Source of the DNA: JBJELF01 sp051879015 | GTDB taxonomy: Bacteria > Bacillota > Clostridia > Lachnospirales > Lachnospiraceae | NCBI GenBank assembly: GCA_051879015.1 | Contig: JBJELF010000025.1 | Span: 1-26,861 of the forward strand | Length of the DNA stretch: 26,861 nucleotides | Direction of reading: 5' to 3' | Shown: piece by piece, positions 7,506 through 15,269 of the stretch | Layout: the number at the start of each line of letters is the position of its first letter | How positions within the stretch are numbered: the stretch's first letter is position 1 | Program-made: the position numbers and the translations under genes | Notes under the pieces: generated by a model | Databases searched by the model: none | What the model saw: the letters and a program-made list of their open reading frames with translations, nothing else | What the model was told of the DNA's origin: nothing

Positions 7506-8849
7506 TTAGAAATTATCTGCCTGTTCTTTTTTCGCTCTTTTTCTTAACAAATAGATGCAGTATGGAATCTCCAGAAGCAGCATTGCTATCCATCCAATCA
7601 CACAGGCGAATGCCACACCCACGATTCCGATATATGGCACGAGCAAAAAGGTGAAAAGCACACGAAAGCTGATTTGTGTAATTGTTCCGTAGAGAGTCAT
7701 TTTCATCTGTCCAAGTCCACGGAAGAAGCCTTGCATTCCATTTGTGAGGGCGGGCAGCCAATAGAAGAATGACATAATCATAAAGTAGCGTGAACCTTCT
7801 GACATCGTCGTGCGTTCTGTGCTGAATACAGACAGCATAGGGCGATGAAACAGCAGAAGGAAAATACAGATGAAGAACCAATAGCCGCATTCTAATAGCA
7901 AGCCTTTGCGGAGTCCCTCATGGATGCGTTTTTCCTGGTTGGCTCCGTCATTTTGGGCGGTAAAGGTCATCATAGCGTTGGAGATGCTCCGCTCGGGTAC
8001 GAGGGCAAAATCTTCGATTTTTCCTACCGCGTTGAAGGCGGCAATGGTGCTGACTCCCAAGGTATTGACTACACCTTGAATGAATAGTTTTCCGATAGGC
8101 TGGCTGCACTGCTGCAGTGCAGTTGTGCAGCCATAGTGTATGGTTCGTTGAATCAAATCTTTATTCCAGATAAAGTGACGGCGATTTAAGTGCAGCAGAG
8201 GTACATGGCGATACACATGAAATACACATAAGACGGCAGAGATAATTTGTGCAAAGTCCGTGGCGAGTGCAGCTCCAAATGTTCCAAAATGAAAGATGGC
8301 AATGAAGAGAAAGTCCAGGCAGCCATTTAATACAGATGAAATAGCCAAAAAGCGGATAGGGGTCTTTGTGTCTCCCACACTCCGAAGGGCCGCAGCATAG
8401 ATATTGTAGAGGCAGGTGAAGGGCATGCCAATAAAAATCATACGCAGATAAGTAAGCGCAAGAGACATAATTTCGTCGGGGACTCTCATAAGTGTGAGGA
8501 TGAAATGAGACAGAAAGAGACCTATTCCCATTACTGTCAGTGAGAGAATGGCTCCGAGCGTAATCATGGTGGCCATCTCCTCACGCATTTTTTCATATTC
8601 CTGTGAACCAAAATAATTGCTCATGAGCACGGATGCGCCGATACACAGACCTGTGATGCCGAGAATGAGCAGGTTCATCACAGGGTCGGAGGTGCCAACG
8701 GCGGCGAGGGCATTGTCACCTGCACAACGGCCAATGATGATAGAGTCAACAGCGTTGTAGGTGAGTTGAAAGAGATTACCCAGTATGAGTGGGATGGTGA
8801 AGGAGATGAGATGAGTCAAAATATTGCCTTTGGTTAAATCAGTTGACAT
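7506..8849 (-). CDS. MATE family efflux transporter
   Basis: A 447-residue multidrug and toxin extrusion family protein: a cation-coupled exporter with twelve predicted membrane helices in two related halves. The N-terminal stretch with LISFTIPLILGNLFQLTYNA followed by VDSIIIGRCAGDNALAAVG is diagnostic. Length fits the family (about 440-460). The start at 8849 has AGGAAAGG seven bases upstream. Its promoter is an extended -10 at 8930-8922 with a perfect hairpin just after the probable transcription start. It is the last gene before the recombination module on the same strand, and 41 bp separate them, so the recombinase genes could be reached by read-through from this gene. The substrate is unknown. 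Confidence 0.93.
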   Translation of the reverse strand: MSTDLTKGNILTHLISFTIPLILGNLFQLTYNAVDSIIIGRCAGDNALAAVGTSDPVMNLLILGITGLCIGASVLMSNYFGSQEYEKMREEMATMITLGAILSLTVMGIGLFLSHFILTLMRVPDEIMSLALTYLRMIFIGMPFTCLYNIYAAALRSVGDTKTPIRFLAISSVLNGCLDFLFIAIFHFGTFGAALATDFAQIISAVLCVFHVYRHVPLLHLNRRHFIWNKDLIQRTIHYGCTTALQQCSQPIGKLFIQGVVNTLGVSTIAAFNAVGKIEDFALVPERSISNAMMTFTAQNDGANQEKRIHEGLRKGLLLECGYWFFICIFLLLFHRPMLSVFSTERTTMSEGSRYFMIMSFFYWLPALTNGMQGFFRGLGQMKMTLYGTITQISFRVLFTFLLVPYIGIVGVAFACVIGWIAMLLLEIPYCIYLLRKRAKKEQADNF

Positions 8850-8877
8850 AGCAGTGCCTTTCCTATCATATCGGAAT

Positions 8878-8898
8878 CATGCCTGAGAAGCAGGCATG
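8878..8898. promoter_or_regulatory. Perfect 8 bp inverted repeat in the MATE leader
   Basis: CATGCCTG (8878-8885) and CAGGCATG (8891-8898) flank a five-base gap. It sits about 25-45 bp downstream of the MATE -10 element, a usual place for a repressor operator; it could also fold as a leader hairpin. Confidence 0.5.
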
Positions 8899-8921
8899 TC
8901 TGTTTTGTATTGTGTTGTTTC

Positions 8922-8930
8922 ATTATAGCA
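8922..8930 (-). promoter_or_regulatory. Extended -10 promoter of the MATE gene
   Basis: The minus strand reads TGCTATAAT, a perfect extended -10 element. No convincing -35 is seen 17 bp upstream, which is normal for extended -10 promoters. Confidence 0.65.
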
Positions 8931-8972
8931 CAGTTTTTTTCTTTATGTTGTCTTTTTACCATAAACATGAAA

Positions 8973-9055
8973 AAATGTCCGATTTTTACTCAATCTTCTG
9001 AGGAGTATCCGAAATTCCCCCAATTGGTTTGTCCATATCCAAAATTCGGACATTT
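8973..9055. promoter_or_regulatory. Widely spaced inverted repeat ahead of the MMPL promoter
   Basis: AAATGTCCGA (8973-8982) and TCGGACATTT (9046-9055) are perfect inverted copies, extended to 14 of 15 positions on the inner side. Between them are two more related boxes, ATCCGAAATT and GTCCATATCC. The right arm lies just before the MMPL -10. This looks like a regulator binding region and fills the otherwise gene-free interval 8931-9159. Confidence 0.5.
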
Positions 9056-9070
9056 GCGCTATTTTAATCA

Positions 9071-9076
9071 TATAAT
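9071..9076 (+). promoter_or_regulatory. -10 element of the MMPL/lipoprotein operon
   Basis: A perfect TATAAT stands 83 bp ahead of the MMPL start; CGGACA 18 bp upstream is a partial -35 and lies inside the right arm of the inverted repeat, so a bound regulator would cover it. Confidence 0.5.
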
Positions 9077-9159
9077 TTTTTTTAGGAGTGTGGTAGCATT
9101 CTCATCATCAAACCAAAAGGTAAATCTTTTTCAGGAATGAATGAAAGGAAGTGGATGAA

Positions 9160-11247
9160 ATGGAACGATTTGGACGCTTTGTAGTGCGATTTCGTGCGGC
9201 GATTTTTGCAATCGGCATATTTTTGTTGATTCCATCGGCAATTGGCTACTTCAACACAAAAGTCAACTACGATATTTTATATTATTTGCCGCAGGAAATT
9301 GAAACGATGCAGGGACAAAACATCCTGTTGGATGAATTTGGTACGGGAGCCTTTTCTCTGTGTGTTGTAGAAGGGATGGAAAACAAGGATATTGTGACCA
9401 TGAAAGAAAAGATGGAGCAGATTCCCCATGTTAAAAAAATCATTTGGTATGACACTGTAGCGAGTCTCTCGATGCCCATGCAGGTGCTCCCAGAGGAAAT
9501 TGAAACATTTTTTAATAATCATGATAAGGATGCAACCATGATGGCAATTCTCTTTGACACAGGAACTTCTGAGGATGAAACAATGACTGCTATTGAGCAG
9601 ATGAGAAAGGTGGCAGGAGAGCAATGCTTCATCAGTGGTATGTCCGCCGTGGTTACGGATACCAAAAATCTTGCCAATCAAGAAACACCAATTTATGTCA
9701 TCATTGCTGTCATTTTGGCAATTATCGTACTATCATTAACTATGAATTCAGGGTTGGCACCAGTTTTCTTTCTTATCAGTATTGGAATGGCCATTATCTA
9801 TAATCTGGGAAGCAATATTATTCAGGGAGAAATTTCCTACATCACCCAGGCACTTGCTGCGGTATTACAGCTGGGTGTGACTATGGATTATTCCATTTTT
9901 CTATGGCATAGCTATGAGAGCTATCGAAAGCAGGGGAATAATGACGAGGACGCAATGGCACATGCGATTGCAGCCACGATTACTTCTGTGGTGGGAAGTT
10001 CCATCACAACCGTGGCAGGTTTCATTGCCCTGTGTTTCATGAGTTTCACACTTGGTATGGATTTGGGTGTGACCATGGCAAAAGGTGTCGTGCTTGGTGT
10101 GATTAGTTGTATTACAATCTTGCCTTCTATGTTATTGATTTTCAGAAAGGTAATTGACAAGACCAGACATAAAGTAATTATCCCCGAGCTGGGGAAAATT
10201 TCAGAGTTTGTCATCAAACATTCTCGAATGTTCTTGATTTTGTTTGTCGTGATTCTGCCTATTGCTTTGTATGGATATAGTCACACAGATGTATATTACG
10301 ATTTGGTCGGTACATTGCCAAAGAATTTGCAGAGTGTGCAGGCAAATGAAAAACTGGATGAGGATTTTGGACTTAACGCCACTCACATGATTCTGGTGGA
10401 CAGCAGTCTTTCTCAGAAGACTATCGCTGACATGGTGGATGAGATGGAAGCGGTTGATGGTGTAAAAGCGGTACTTGGAATTGACAGTTTATTGGGAGCA
10501 AGTGTTCCAAGAGAGCTTATTCCTGATGAGTTTCGGGAAGAACTGATGAATGATAACTGTCAGGTAATGATTATTTCCTCTGAGTATGCGGTAGCTTCGG
10601 AAGAGGTAAATGCCCAGTGTGATGAGCTGAATTTAATCCTGAAGCAATATGACGAGAACGGTAAGCTGATTGGTGAGGCACCTTGTACCAAAGATTTGAT
10701 TACTATCACAGATGAAGATTTCAAGATTGTCAGCGCCATTTCCATCGTGGCAATCTTTCTTATCATTGCGGTGGTATTTCGCTCCATTTTGCTGCCAATC
10801 ATTTTAGTGAGTGTTATTGAATTTGCTATTTTTATCAACATGGGAATTCCCTTTTACACGCATACGCAGCTGCCATTCATTGCTTCCATTGTGATTGGCA
10901 CGATTCAATTGGGAGCAACCGTGGATTATGCTATTTTAATGACTAACAAGTATAAGGTGGCAAGGATAGAGGGGATGAATAAGAAGGAAGCGGTGACATT
11001 GGCATTGCAAGGCTCCGTACAGTCCGTGTTTGTCAGCGCACTAAGTTTCTTTGCTGCAACTTTTGGTGTGGGTGTCTACTCTAAGATTGATATGATTAGC
11101 GCACTTTGTCTGTTGATGGCGAGAGGGGCTATTGTCAGTATGATTGTAGTACTCACGGTGCTGCCATCGGCACTGCTTTTGTTTGACGGATTGATTATCC
11201 GAACCACAATGAATATGAAAAAATGTGTGAAAGCAAAGCAAGCTTGA
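9160..11247 (+). CDS. MMPL family (RND-type) transporter
   Basis: A large membrane protein of about 695 residues built from two repeats. Each half has a single helix (near residues 14-30 and 345-365), an extracellular domain of about 140 residues, and a bundle of five helices (about 170-330 and 525-680). The characteristic proton-relay Asp-Tyr motifs are present in both halves: GVTMDYSIFLW and GATVDYAILMTNKY. MMPL proteins of Firmicutes export lipids, peptides or drugs using the proton gradient. A GTG at 9151 is in frame but directly abuts AAAGGAA; the ATG at 9160 has that same site ten bases upstream and is preferred. It is followed 23 bases later by an LxxG-repeat lipoprotein gene, a common pairing that suggests a joint envelope function. 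Substrate unknown. Confidence 0.93.
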   Translation: MERFGRFVVRFRAAIFAIGIFLLIPSAIGYFNTKVNYDILYYLPQEIETMQGQNILLDEFGTGAFSLCVVEGMENKDIVTMKEKMEQIPHVKKIIWYDTVASLSMPMQVLPEEIETFFNNHDKDATMMAILFDTGTSEDETMTAIEQMRKVAGEQCFISGMSAVVTDTKNLANQETPIYVIIAVILAIIVLSLTMNSGLAPVFFLISIGMAIIYNLGSNIIQGEISYITQALAAVLQLGVTMDYSIFLWHSYESYRKQGNNDEDAMAHAIAATITSVVGSSITTVAGFIALCFMSFTLGMDLGVTMAKGVVLGVISCITILPSMLLIFRKVIDKTRHKVIIPELGKISEFVIKHSRMFLILFVVILPIALYGYSHTDVYYDLVGTLPKNLQSVQANEKLDEDFGLNATHMILVDSSLSQKTIADMVDEMEAVDGVKAVLGIDSLLGASVPRELIPDEFREELMNDNCQVMIISSEYAVASEEVNAQCDELNLILKQYDENGKLIGEAPCTKDLITITDEDFKIVSAISIVAIFLIIAVVFRSILLPIILVSVIEFAIFINMGIPFYTHTQLPFIASIVIGTIQLGATVDYAILMTNKYKVARIEGMNKKEAVTLALQGSVQSVFVSALSFFAATFGVGVYSKIDMISALCLLMARGAIVSMIVVLTVLPSALLLFDGLIIRTTMNMKKCVKAKQA

Positions 11248-11270
11248 GAATGAATATGAGGTGATTGAGA

Positions 11271-13967
11271 ATGAGAAGAAATAGTAGAAATAAAAAAATG
11301 GTTACGAAACGCGCGTTTGCAGGAATTCTTAGCTTAACATTGGTGGGAGTAAGTCTGGCGGGATGTGCCGCTCAGACCAATACAACAGTCATCGAAACAG
11401 TGATGGCCGACAGCGCATCAAGCGAGGACGCGCAGGAAGATAATCTGCTCAGTGTTATGGAGTTAGGAGAGAGTCAGTCTAACCTGGAGGTTGGCAAGGA
11501 AGAGACAGTATATCTGTTTGCTGATAATACAGGTGATGTGAAATCTACCGTAGTATCGGGTTGGCTGAAAAATCCTCAGGCTAAGAATATCATTACAGAT
11601 GTGACTAATTTGAGCGATGTCACCAATGTCAATGGTGATGAGACCTTTGAGAAAAATGGTGATGAGTATACATGGAAGAGCAATGGAAAGGATATTTACT
11701 ATCAAGGTACAACCGAGGAGGAAGCTCCCATTCAGGTAACGCTGAGTTACTATTTGGATGGTGAGAAGATTGCGCCGGATGAATTGGCAGGAAAGAGCGG
11801 TCATGTAAAGATTCGTTTTGACTATGAGAATCGTGAGACAGTGACGAGCAGCATCAATGGCGGGGAGGAAGAAATTTATGTGCCATTTGTTGCGGTGACG
11901 GGAATGATTTTAAACAGCAGTTTCCGCAACATTGAAGTAACGAATGGTCGTCTGGTGGCGGATGGTAAAAACAATATTGTGGTGGGATTTGCACTGCCGG
12001 GATTAAAGCAGAGTTTAAAATTGGATGATACGAGGAAGGACAGTGATTTAGATTTTGATACCGATGTGCAGATTCCGGATTATGTAGAAGTAGAAGCGGA
12101 TGTGACAGAGTTTGCACTGGATATGACCTTGACTGTGGCTGCTTCGGTTTCTAGCTTGAATTTTGATGATACATTGGATTTTTCTGATTTAGATGAGAAG
12201 ATTGGTACACTCTCCGACTCATCCACACAGTTGAAGGATGGCATGGAGGAATTGACCGATGGTGTAAGTACGTTGAAAGACAGTCTGGGAGAGTTTGCTG
12301 ATGGAATTCTTACACTCCAAAATGGGGTAAAAGATTACACGGATGGAGTAGAACGATTAGGAGATGGCATTGGTGATTTGAAAGATGGTGCAGAAGCTTT
12401 GGACAGTGGTGCAGATACACTAGTGACGGGTATCTATTCACTGGATGATGGAGCAGGAACGCTTCTTGAGGGTTTGTATTCGCTGAATAATGGAGCAGAG
12501 ACATTGTTGGATGGAATTTATTCGGCAGATAACGGAGCAGCTGCTTTGAAAGCAGGCATTGATTCAGCGGCAGAGGGAGTACAACAGCTTGCTGATAAGC
12601 TGAATCGTGATGTCAAGAGCGGAGCACAGCAGCTTGCTGACGGCAGCGCGCGGGTGGCAGAGGGAGCACAGCAGTTAGATGCAGGTGTGAACGGAGAAAA
12701 TGGCGCAAAAAATGGTGCTGCACAGCTGTCAGCCGGTGCAAGCGCTTTGAAGGCTGGATTCGAGGGCGAGCAGGGAGCTGTCTCGGGAGCGGCACAGGTG
12801 GCAGGCGGTGTAGCTGTCTTGGCAGAACAGACAAAGGAAACTTTGCAGCAGATAAGCACGATGAAGAGTACACTTCTTGTCTCAGAAGTGTCTGTAGTAC
12901 AGGGGGTGTATCAATCCGCTGGACAGAGTGAGGTGGCAGCAAATATTAATCCTTCCAATGTTAGTCAGTATGCAGAGGGCATTGAGCAGATTAAGATACA
13001 GGTGGAGACACGGATTTCTCAGTGTGTGGCAGCTATGCTGAGTCAGGGCGTGAATACAGACAGCGCAAATGCAGAATTGCAGCAGGGAATGGACAGTCTG
13101 GTGAAGATTGGTCAGGCGCAGGGAGCAGTACAGTCTATTCAGATGGTTTTGAGTCAGCTGGAAAGCTCAGACGCTTCCATGAGTGCAGAGCAGGTAGCTG
13201 CGCTTGAAACACAGGTGGATACGCTGGTGGCAGGTGCCAATGCTTTATCAGCTGGTGTGCAGCAGCTTTATCAGGGAAGCGCTCAGCTTGCAGAAGGAGC
13301 TCAAGGTCTGGAGGCAGGATTAGAGATTTTAGGTGAGGGAGCAAGCAGCTTGGCAGTTGGAAGCAGTACATTGGCAAACGGCGCGGGCAGTCTTTTGGAT
13401 GGCACAATCCAGTTGGGAGAAGGTGCAAACACATTAATGGCTGGCATGGAGCAGCTCATAAGCGGCAGCAGTGACTTAAAGAATGGCACGAGCCAGTTGG
13501 CAGTTGGGGCAGAGAGTCTTAAGGATGGAGCAAGTCAATTAAAGAACGGTGGAGAAAGTCTGAAGAGTGGAACCAGCCAACTAAAGGATGGAGGTCAAAA
13601 TTTGAAAGATGGAACCAGTCAGCTAAAGGGCGGAGCGGCTCAGCTAAACGATGGCGTGAATGAGCTTGAGGCAAACTCTGGCAGATTAAATGACGGTGCA
13701 TCTGACCTAAAAGATGGTACGGACCAGATTGCAGATGGAGTAGATCAATTGAATGACGGAGCAAAGACTTTGTTTGACGGAATGCTGCAGTTTGATGAAG
13801 CGGGGATTCAGACCATTGTTGATGCTTATAATGGGGATGTGAAAGCTCTGACGGAGCGTGTGAAGGCAGTGCTGAAAGCAGGTGCGGATTACGATAACTT
13901 TACTGGAAAGGAAAGTGGAATGAAGAGCAGTGTAAAGTTTATCTTGAAGACTGCCGCAGTAAAATAA
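11271..13967 (+). CDS. LxxG heptad-repeat lipoprotein (YhgE/Pip-repeat type)
   Basis: An 898-residue secreted protein. The N-terminus is basic, then hydrophobic, ending in the lipobox LAGC (Cys32), so it should be lipid-anchored outside. Residues about 50-310 form a beta-rich region. From about 315 to 475 and 650 to 845 it is made of seven-residue units with Leu and Gly (LxxG, often LKDG or LxxGA), the repeat type known from YhgE/Pip proteins. The middle (about 510-640) is helical without the repeat. Three 14-residue double units are especially alike. Unlike YhgE/Pip proteins it has no terminal membrane helices. The ATG at 11271 has GAGGTG seven bases upstream; a TTG two codons earlier is less likely. 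It is co-transcribed with the MMPL gene and may be its extracellular partner, forming a long rod in the cell wall. Confidence 0.87.
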   Translation: MRRNSRNKKMVTKRAFAGILSLTLVGVSLAGCAAQTNTTVIETVMADSASSEDAQEDNLLSVMELGESQSNLEVGKEETVYLFADNTGDVKSTVVSGWLKNPQAKNIITDVTNLSDVTNVNGDETFEKNGDEYTWKSNGKDIYYQGTTEEEAPIQVTLSYYLDGEKIAPDELAGKSGHVKIRFDYENRETVTSSINGGEEEIYVPFVAVTGMILNSSFRNIEVTNGRLVADGKNNIVVGFALPGLKQSLKLDDTRKDSDLDFDTDVQIPDYVEVEADVTEFALDMTLTVAASVSSLNFDDTLDFSDLDEKIGTLSDSSTQLKDGMEELTDGVSTLKDSLGEFADGILTLQNGVKDYTDGVERLGDGIGDLKDGAEALDSGADTLVTGIYSLDDGAGTLLEGLYSLNNGAETLLDGIYSADNGAAALKAGIDSAAEGVQQLADKLNRDVKSGAQQLADGSARVAEGAQQLDAGVNGENGAKNGAAQLSAGASALKAGFEGEQGAVSGAAQVAGGVAVLAEQTKETLQQISTMKSTLLVSEVSVVQGVYQSAGQSEVAANINPSNVSQYAEGIEQIKIQVETRISQCVAAMLSQGVNTDSANAELQQGMDSLVKIGQAQGAVQSIQMVLSQLESSDASMSAEQVAALETQVDTLVAGANALSAGVQQLYQGSAQLAEGAQGLEAGLEILGEGASSLAVGSSTLANGAGSLLDGTIQLGEGANTLMAGMEQLISGSSDLKNGTSQLAVGAESLKDGASQLKNGGESLKSGTSQLKDGGQNLKDGTSQLKGGAAQLNDGVNELEANSGRLNDGASDLKDGTDQIADGVDQLNDGAKTLFDGMLQFDEAGIQTIVDAYNGDVKALTERVKAVLKAGADYDNFTGKESGMKSSVKFILKTAAVK
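12429..12554 (+). repeat. Three 42 bp tandem coding repeats in the lipoprotein gene
   Basis: Units start at 12429, 12471 and 12513. They encode GIYSLDDGAGTLLE, GLYSLNNGAETLLD and GIYSADNGAAALKA. They are the most recently amplified part of the LxxG array; similar but looser repeats fill about 12220-12680 and 13220-13790. Confidence 0.75.
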
Positions 13968-13983
13968 TAACGTAGAAACAACA

Positions 13984-14011
13984 ATGCCGCCGTCCCTGTG
14001 GGACGAGGCAT
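13984..14011 (+). terminator. Stem-loop after the MMPL/lipoprotein operon
   Basis: ATGCC, then GTCCC-TGT-GGGAC, then GGCAT form a two-part stem 16 bases after the lipoprotein stop. No T-tract follows, so termination may be partial. Confidence 0.45.
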
Positions 14012-14037
14012 GAGTATGATTAAGGTGTCAGAATTCG

Positions 14038-14065
14038 TTGATTTTTCAGGACTTTGTGGTATACT
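14038..14065 (+). promoter_or_regulatory. Promoter of the TetR gene
   Basis: TTGATT (14038-14043), 16 bp, then TATACT (14060-14065) with an extended TGG in front. It lies inside what would otherwise be read as the N-terminus of the TetR protein, which supports the later GTG start. Confidence 0.65.
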
Positions 14066-14083
14066 TAATTCTAATTAGAATTA
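14066..14083. promoter_or_regulatory. 18 bp perfect palindrome, probable TetR operator
   Basis: TAATTCTAATTAGAATTA is a perfect palindrome directly after the -10 hexamer and ahead of the TetR start. A bound dimer here would block transcription, so autoregulation is likely. Confidence 0.65.
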
Positions 14084-14100
14084 GAAGAGAGGAAAGTAAA

Positions 14101-14661
14101 GTGGCTCAATTCACGAAAAAAGCAATCATTGCAACCTTTTTGGAGTTGCTGGAAACAAGGTCACTGGATAAGATTACCATTACTGATATTACAGAGCGTT
14201 GTGAGATCAATCGAAAAACATTTTATTATTATTATGAGGATTTGTACGATTTGATAGAAGATATTTTTCGAATAGAAACCCAGAAAGTACTGGATGATAC
14301 CAAGGAATGTGCCTCTTTTTATGAGGAATTTAAGCGTGCGATTATGCTGCTGTTTGAATATAAGAAGGCTATCGCGCATGCGTTCAATTCTAAGAGCAAG
14401 GATATTGTGGAGCAGTATCTGCAGAAGGTGACAGCACGCTTTATTAAACGCTATGTCGAGCAGTATGCGCAGGAAGTAAATGCGACAGAAAAAGAAATTC
14501 AATTTGCCTGTAATTATTATTGTTGTTCTATCATTGCCACCACACTCGATTGGATTAAAAATGGCACACAGGAAGAGAGCGAAGCGTTTGTGCGCACGAT
14601 GTCAGAATTGTTTGAGCGCACGGTAAGGATTGTGTTGCAAGTGTCTCAGCAAACAAAGTAA
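14101..14661 (+). CDS. TetR/AcrR family transcriptional regulator
   Basis: A 187-residue regulator with the N-terminal TetR helix-turn-helix: KITITDITERCEINRKTFYY, followed by YYEDLYDLI. The remaining residues are helical and would form the ligand-binding and dimer domain; no ligand can be named. An in-frame ATG at 14038 would add 21 residues, but the GTG at 14101 has AGGAAAG four bases upstream and the region between holds the promoter and an 18 bp palindrome, so the GTG is the real start. It follows the MMPL/lipoprotein operon and probably controls itself and perhaps that operon, although the palindrome at its own promoter has no clear copy at the MMPL promoter. Confidence 0.88.
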   Translation: MAQFTKKAIIATFLELLETRSLDKITITDITERCEINRKTFYYYYEDLYDLIEDIFRIETQKVLDDTKECASFYEEFKRAIMLLFEYKKAIAHAFNSKSKDIVEQYLQKVTARFIKRYVEQYAQEVNATEKEIQFACNYYCCSIIATTLDWIKNGTQEESEAFVRTMSELFERTVRIVLQVSQQTK

Positions 14662-14754
14662 AAATATTCCGTCAGAAGAAAACACGCAGATTCAGCAAGC
14701 CTTTCAGAAAATGGCGAAACGGTATCGTTTGTTTTTATCAGATATTTAGAAGAA

Positions 14755-14784
14755 GCCCCACACCATTTTTAATCCGTGTGGGGC
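14755..14784. terminator. Perfect 9 bp stem-loop downstream of the TetR gene
   Basis: GCCCCACAC and GTGTGGGGC enclose a 12-base loop. It is a likely 3' end structure of the TetR transcript, although the plus-strand tail (AATCTC) is poor in T. Confidence 0.5.
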
Positions 14785-15051
14785 AATCTCGTGAGTCATG
14801 TAATTCGTGATTTCTAATTCGGAATGTAAGCAGACTTAGATAGGTCCAATCAGCATTACACCTATTCCGGTCAAAATTTCCATCCCTCTGCTTCCGATTA
14901 ATTATGGAGTTAGAAGCGTTTCAAAATTAAAAAATTTTTTCCTGAATTTTTGAATAATAAATGTCCGTGTTTTCGTTTATGTAAGCAGGGTTTATATATG
15001 GACACTTGACGGATATTTATATTAAATGATATCATACTAGAGTCAAAAGGC

Positions 15052-15073
15052 AATTTCATGCTTGCATGAAATT
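15052..15073. promoter_or_regulatory. 10 bp perfect inverted repeat with two-base centre
   Basis: AATTTCATGC (15052-15061) and GCATGAAATT (15064-15073) flank TT. The close spacing favours a DNA-binding dimer site over an RNA hairpin. It is 197 bp ahead of the phospholipase D-like gene. Confidence 0.45.
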
Positions 15074-15076
15074 ATA

Positions 15077-15226
15077 ATGCTTTGGGAATCACTAAAATAT
15101 GAAAAAGAGGGCAAAACAGGGCAGATTTCTCATGTTTTTCGGATTGCGAGAGTACGAAGTGCAGAGCAATCCGTAGATATTAAAATATATTTTGACACCA
15201 ACATCATGAGATACGATAAGCAATAA
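15077..15226 (+). CDS. Possible 49-residue ORF, phospholipase D-like remnant
   Basis: Open from ATG 15077 to TAA 15226. The segment VRSAEQSVDIKIYFDTNIM resembles MIESAEQSIILATFDF at the same relative place in the phospholipase D-like protein just downstream, and the usual family wording (SAxxSIDIxxYxxD). It may be the remnant of a duplicated or replaced copy. There is no good ribosome binding site, and a promoter for the downstream gene seems to lie inside it, so translation is doubtful. Confidence 0.25.
   Translation: MLWESLKYEKEGKTGQISHVFRIARVRSAEQSVDIKIYFDTNIMRYDKQ
15192..15220 (+). promoter_or_regulatory. Probable promoter of the phospholipase D-like gene
   Basis: A perfect TTGACA (15192-15197), 17 bp, then GATAAG (15215-15220), 49 bp ahead of the start codon. 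Confidence 0.5.
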
Positions 15227-15269
15227 GTTGAGTAATACTAAAATAATAGAAAAGGTGTGATTGTGAAGA

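Larger units (their letters stand above)
14662..15076. other. Intergenic stretch with hairpins and possible gene remnants
   Basis: No intact gene was found. At 14671-14757 one plus-strand frame reads NIPSEENTQIQQAFQKMAKR and continues YRLFLSDI to a stop, which looks protein-like but has no start; it may be a relic. GCCCCACAC (14755-14763) and GTGTGGGGC (14776-14784) form a perfect 9 bp stem with a 12-base loop; the T-rich tail is on the minus-strand side. The rest is AT-rich. Confidence 0.4.

Noticed and set aside
11854..13764. Several minus-strand ORFs rich in Pro, Leu, His and Ala
   Set aside because: Shadows of the LxxG repeat coding sequence; their apparent repeats come from the other strand.
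12220..13790. Repeat array as a CRISPR
   Set aside because: Repeats are in a continuous reading frame, tandem without spacers, and encode LxxG units.
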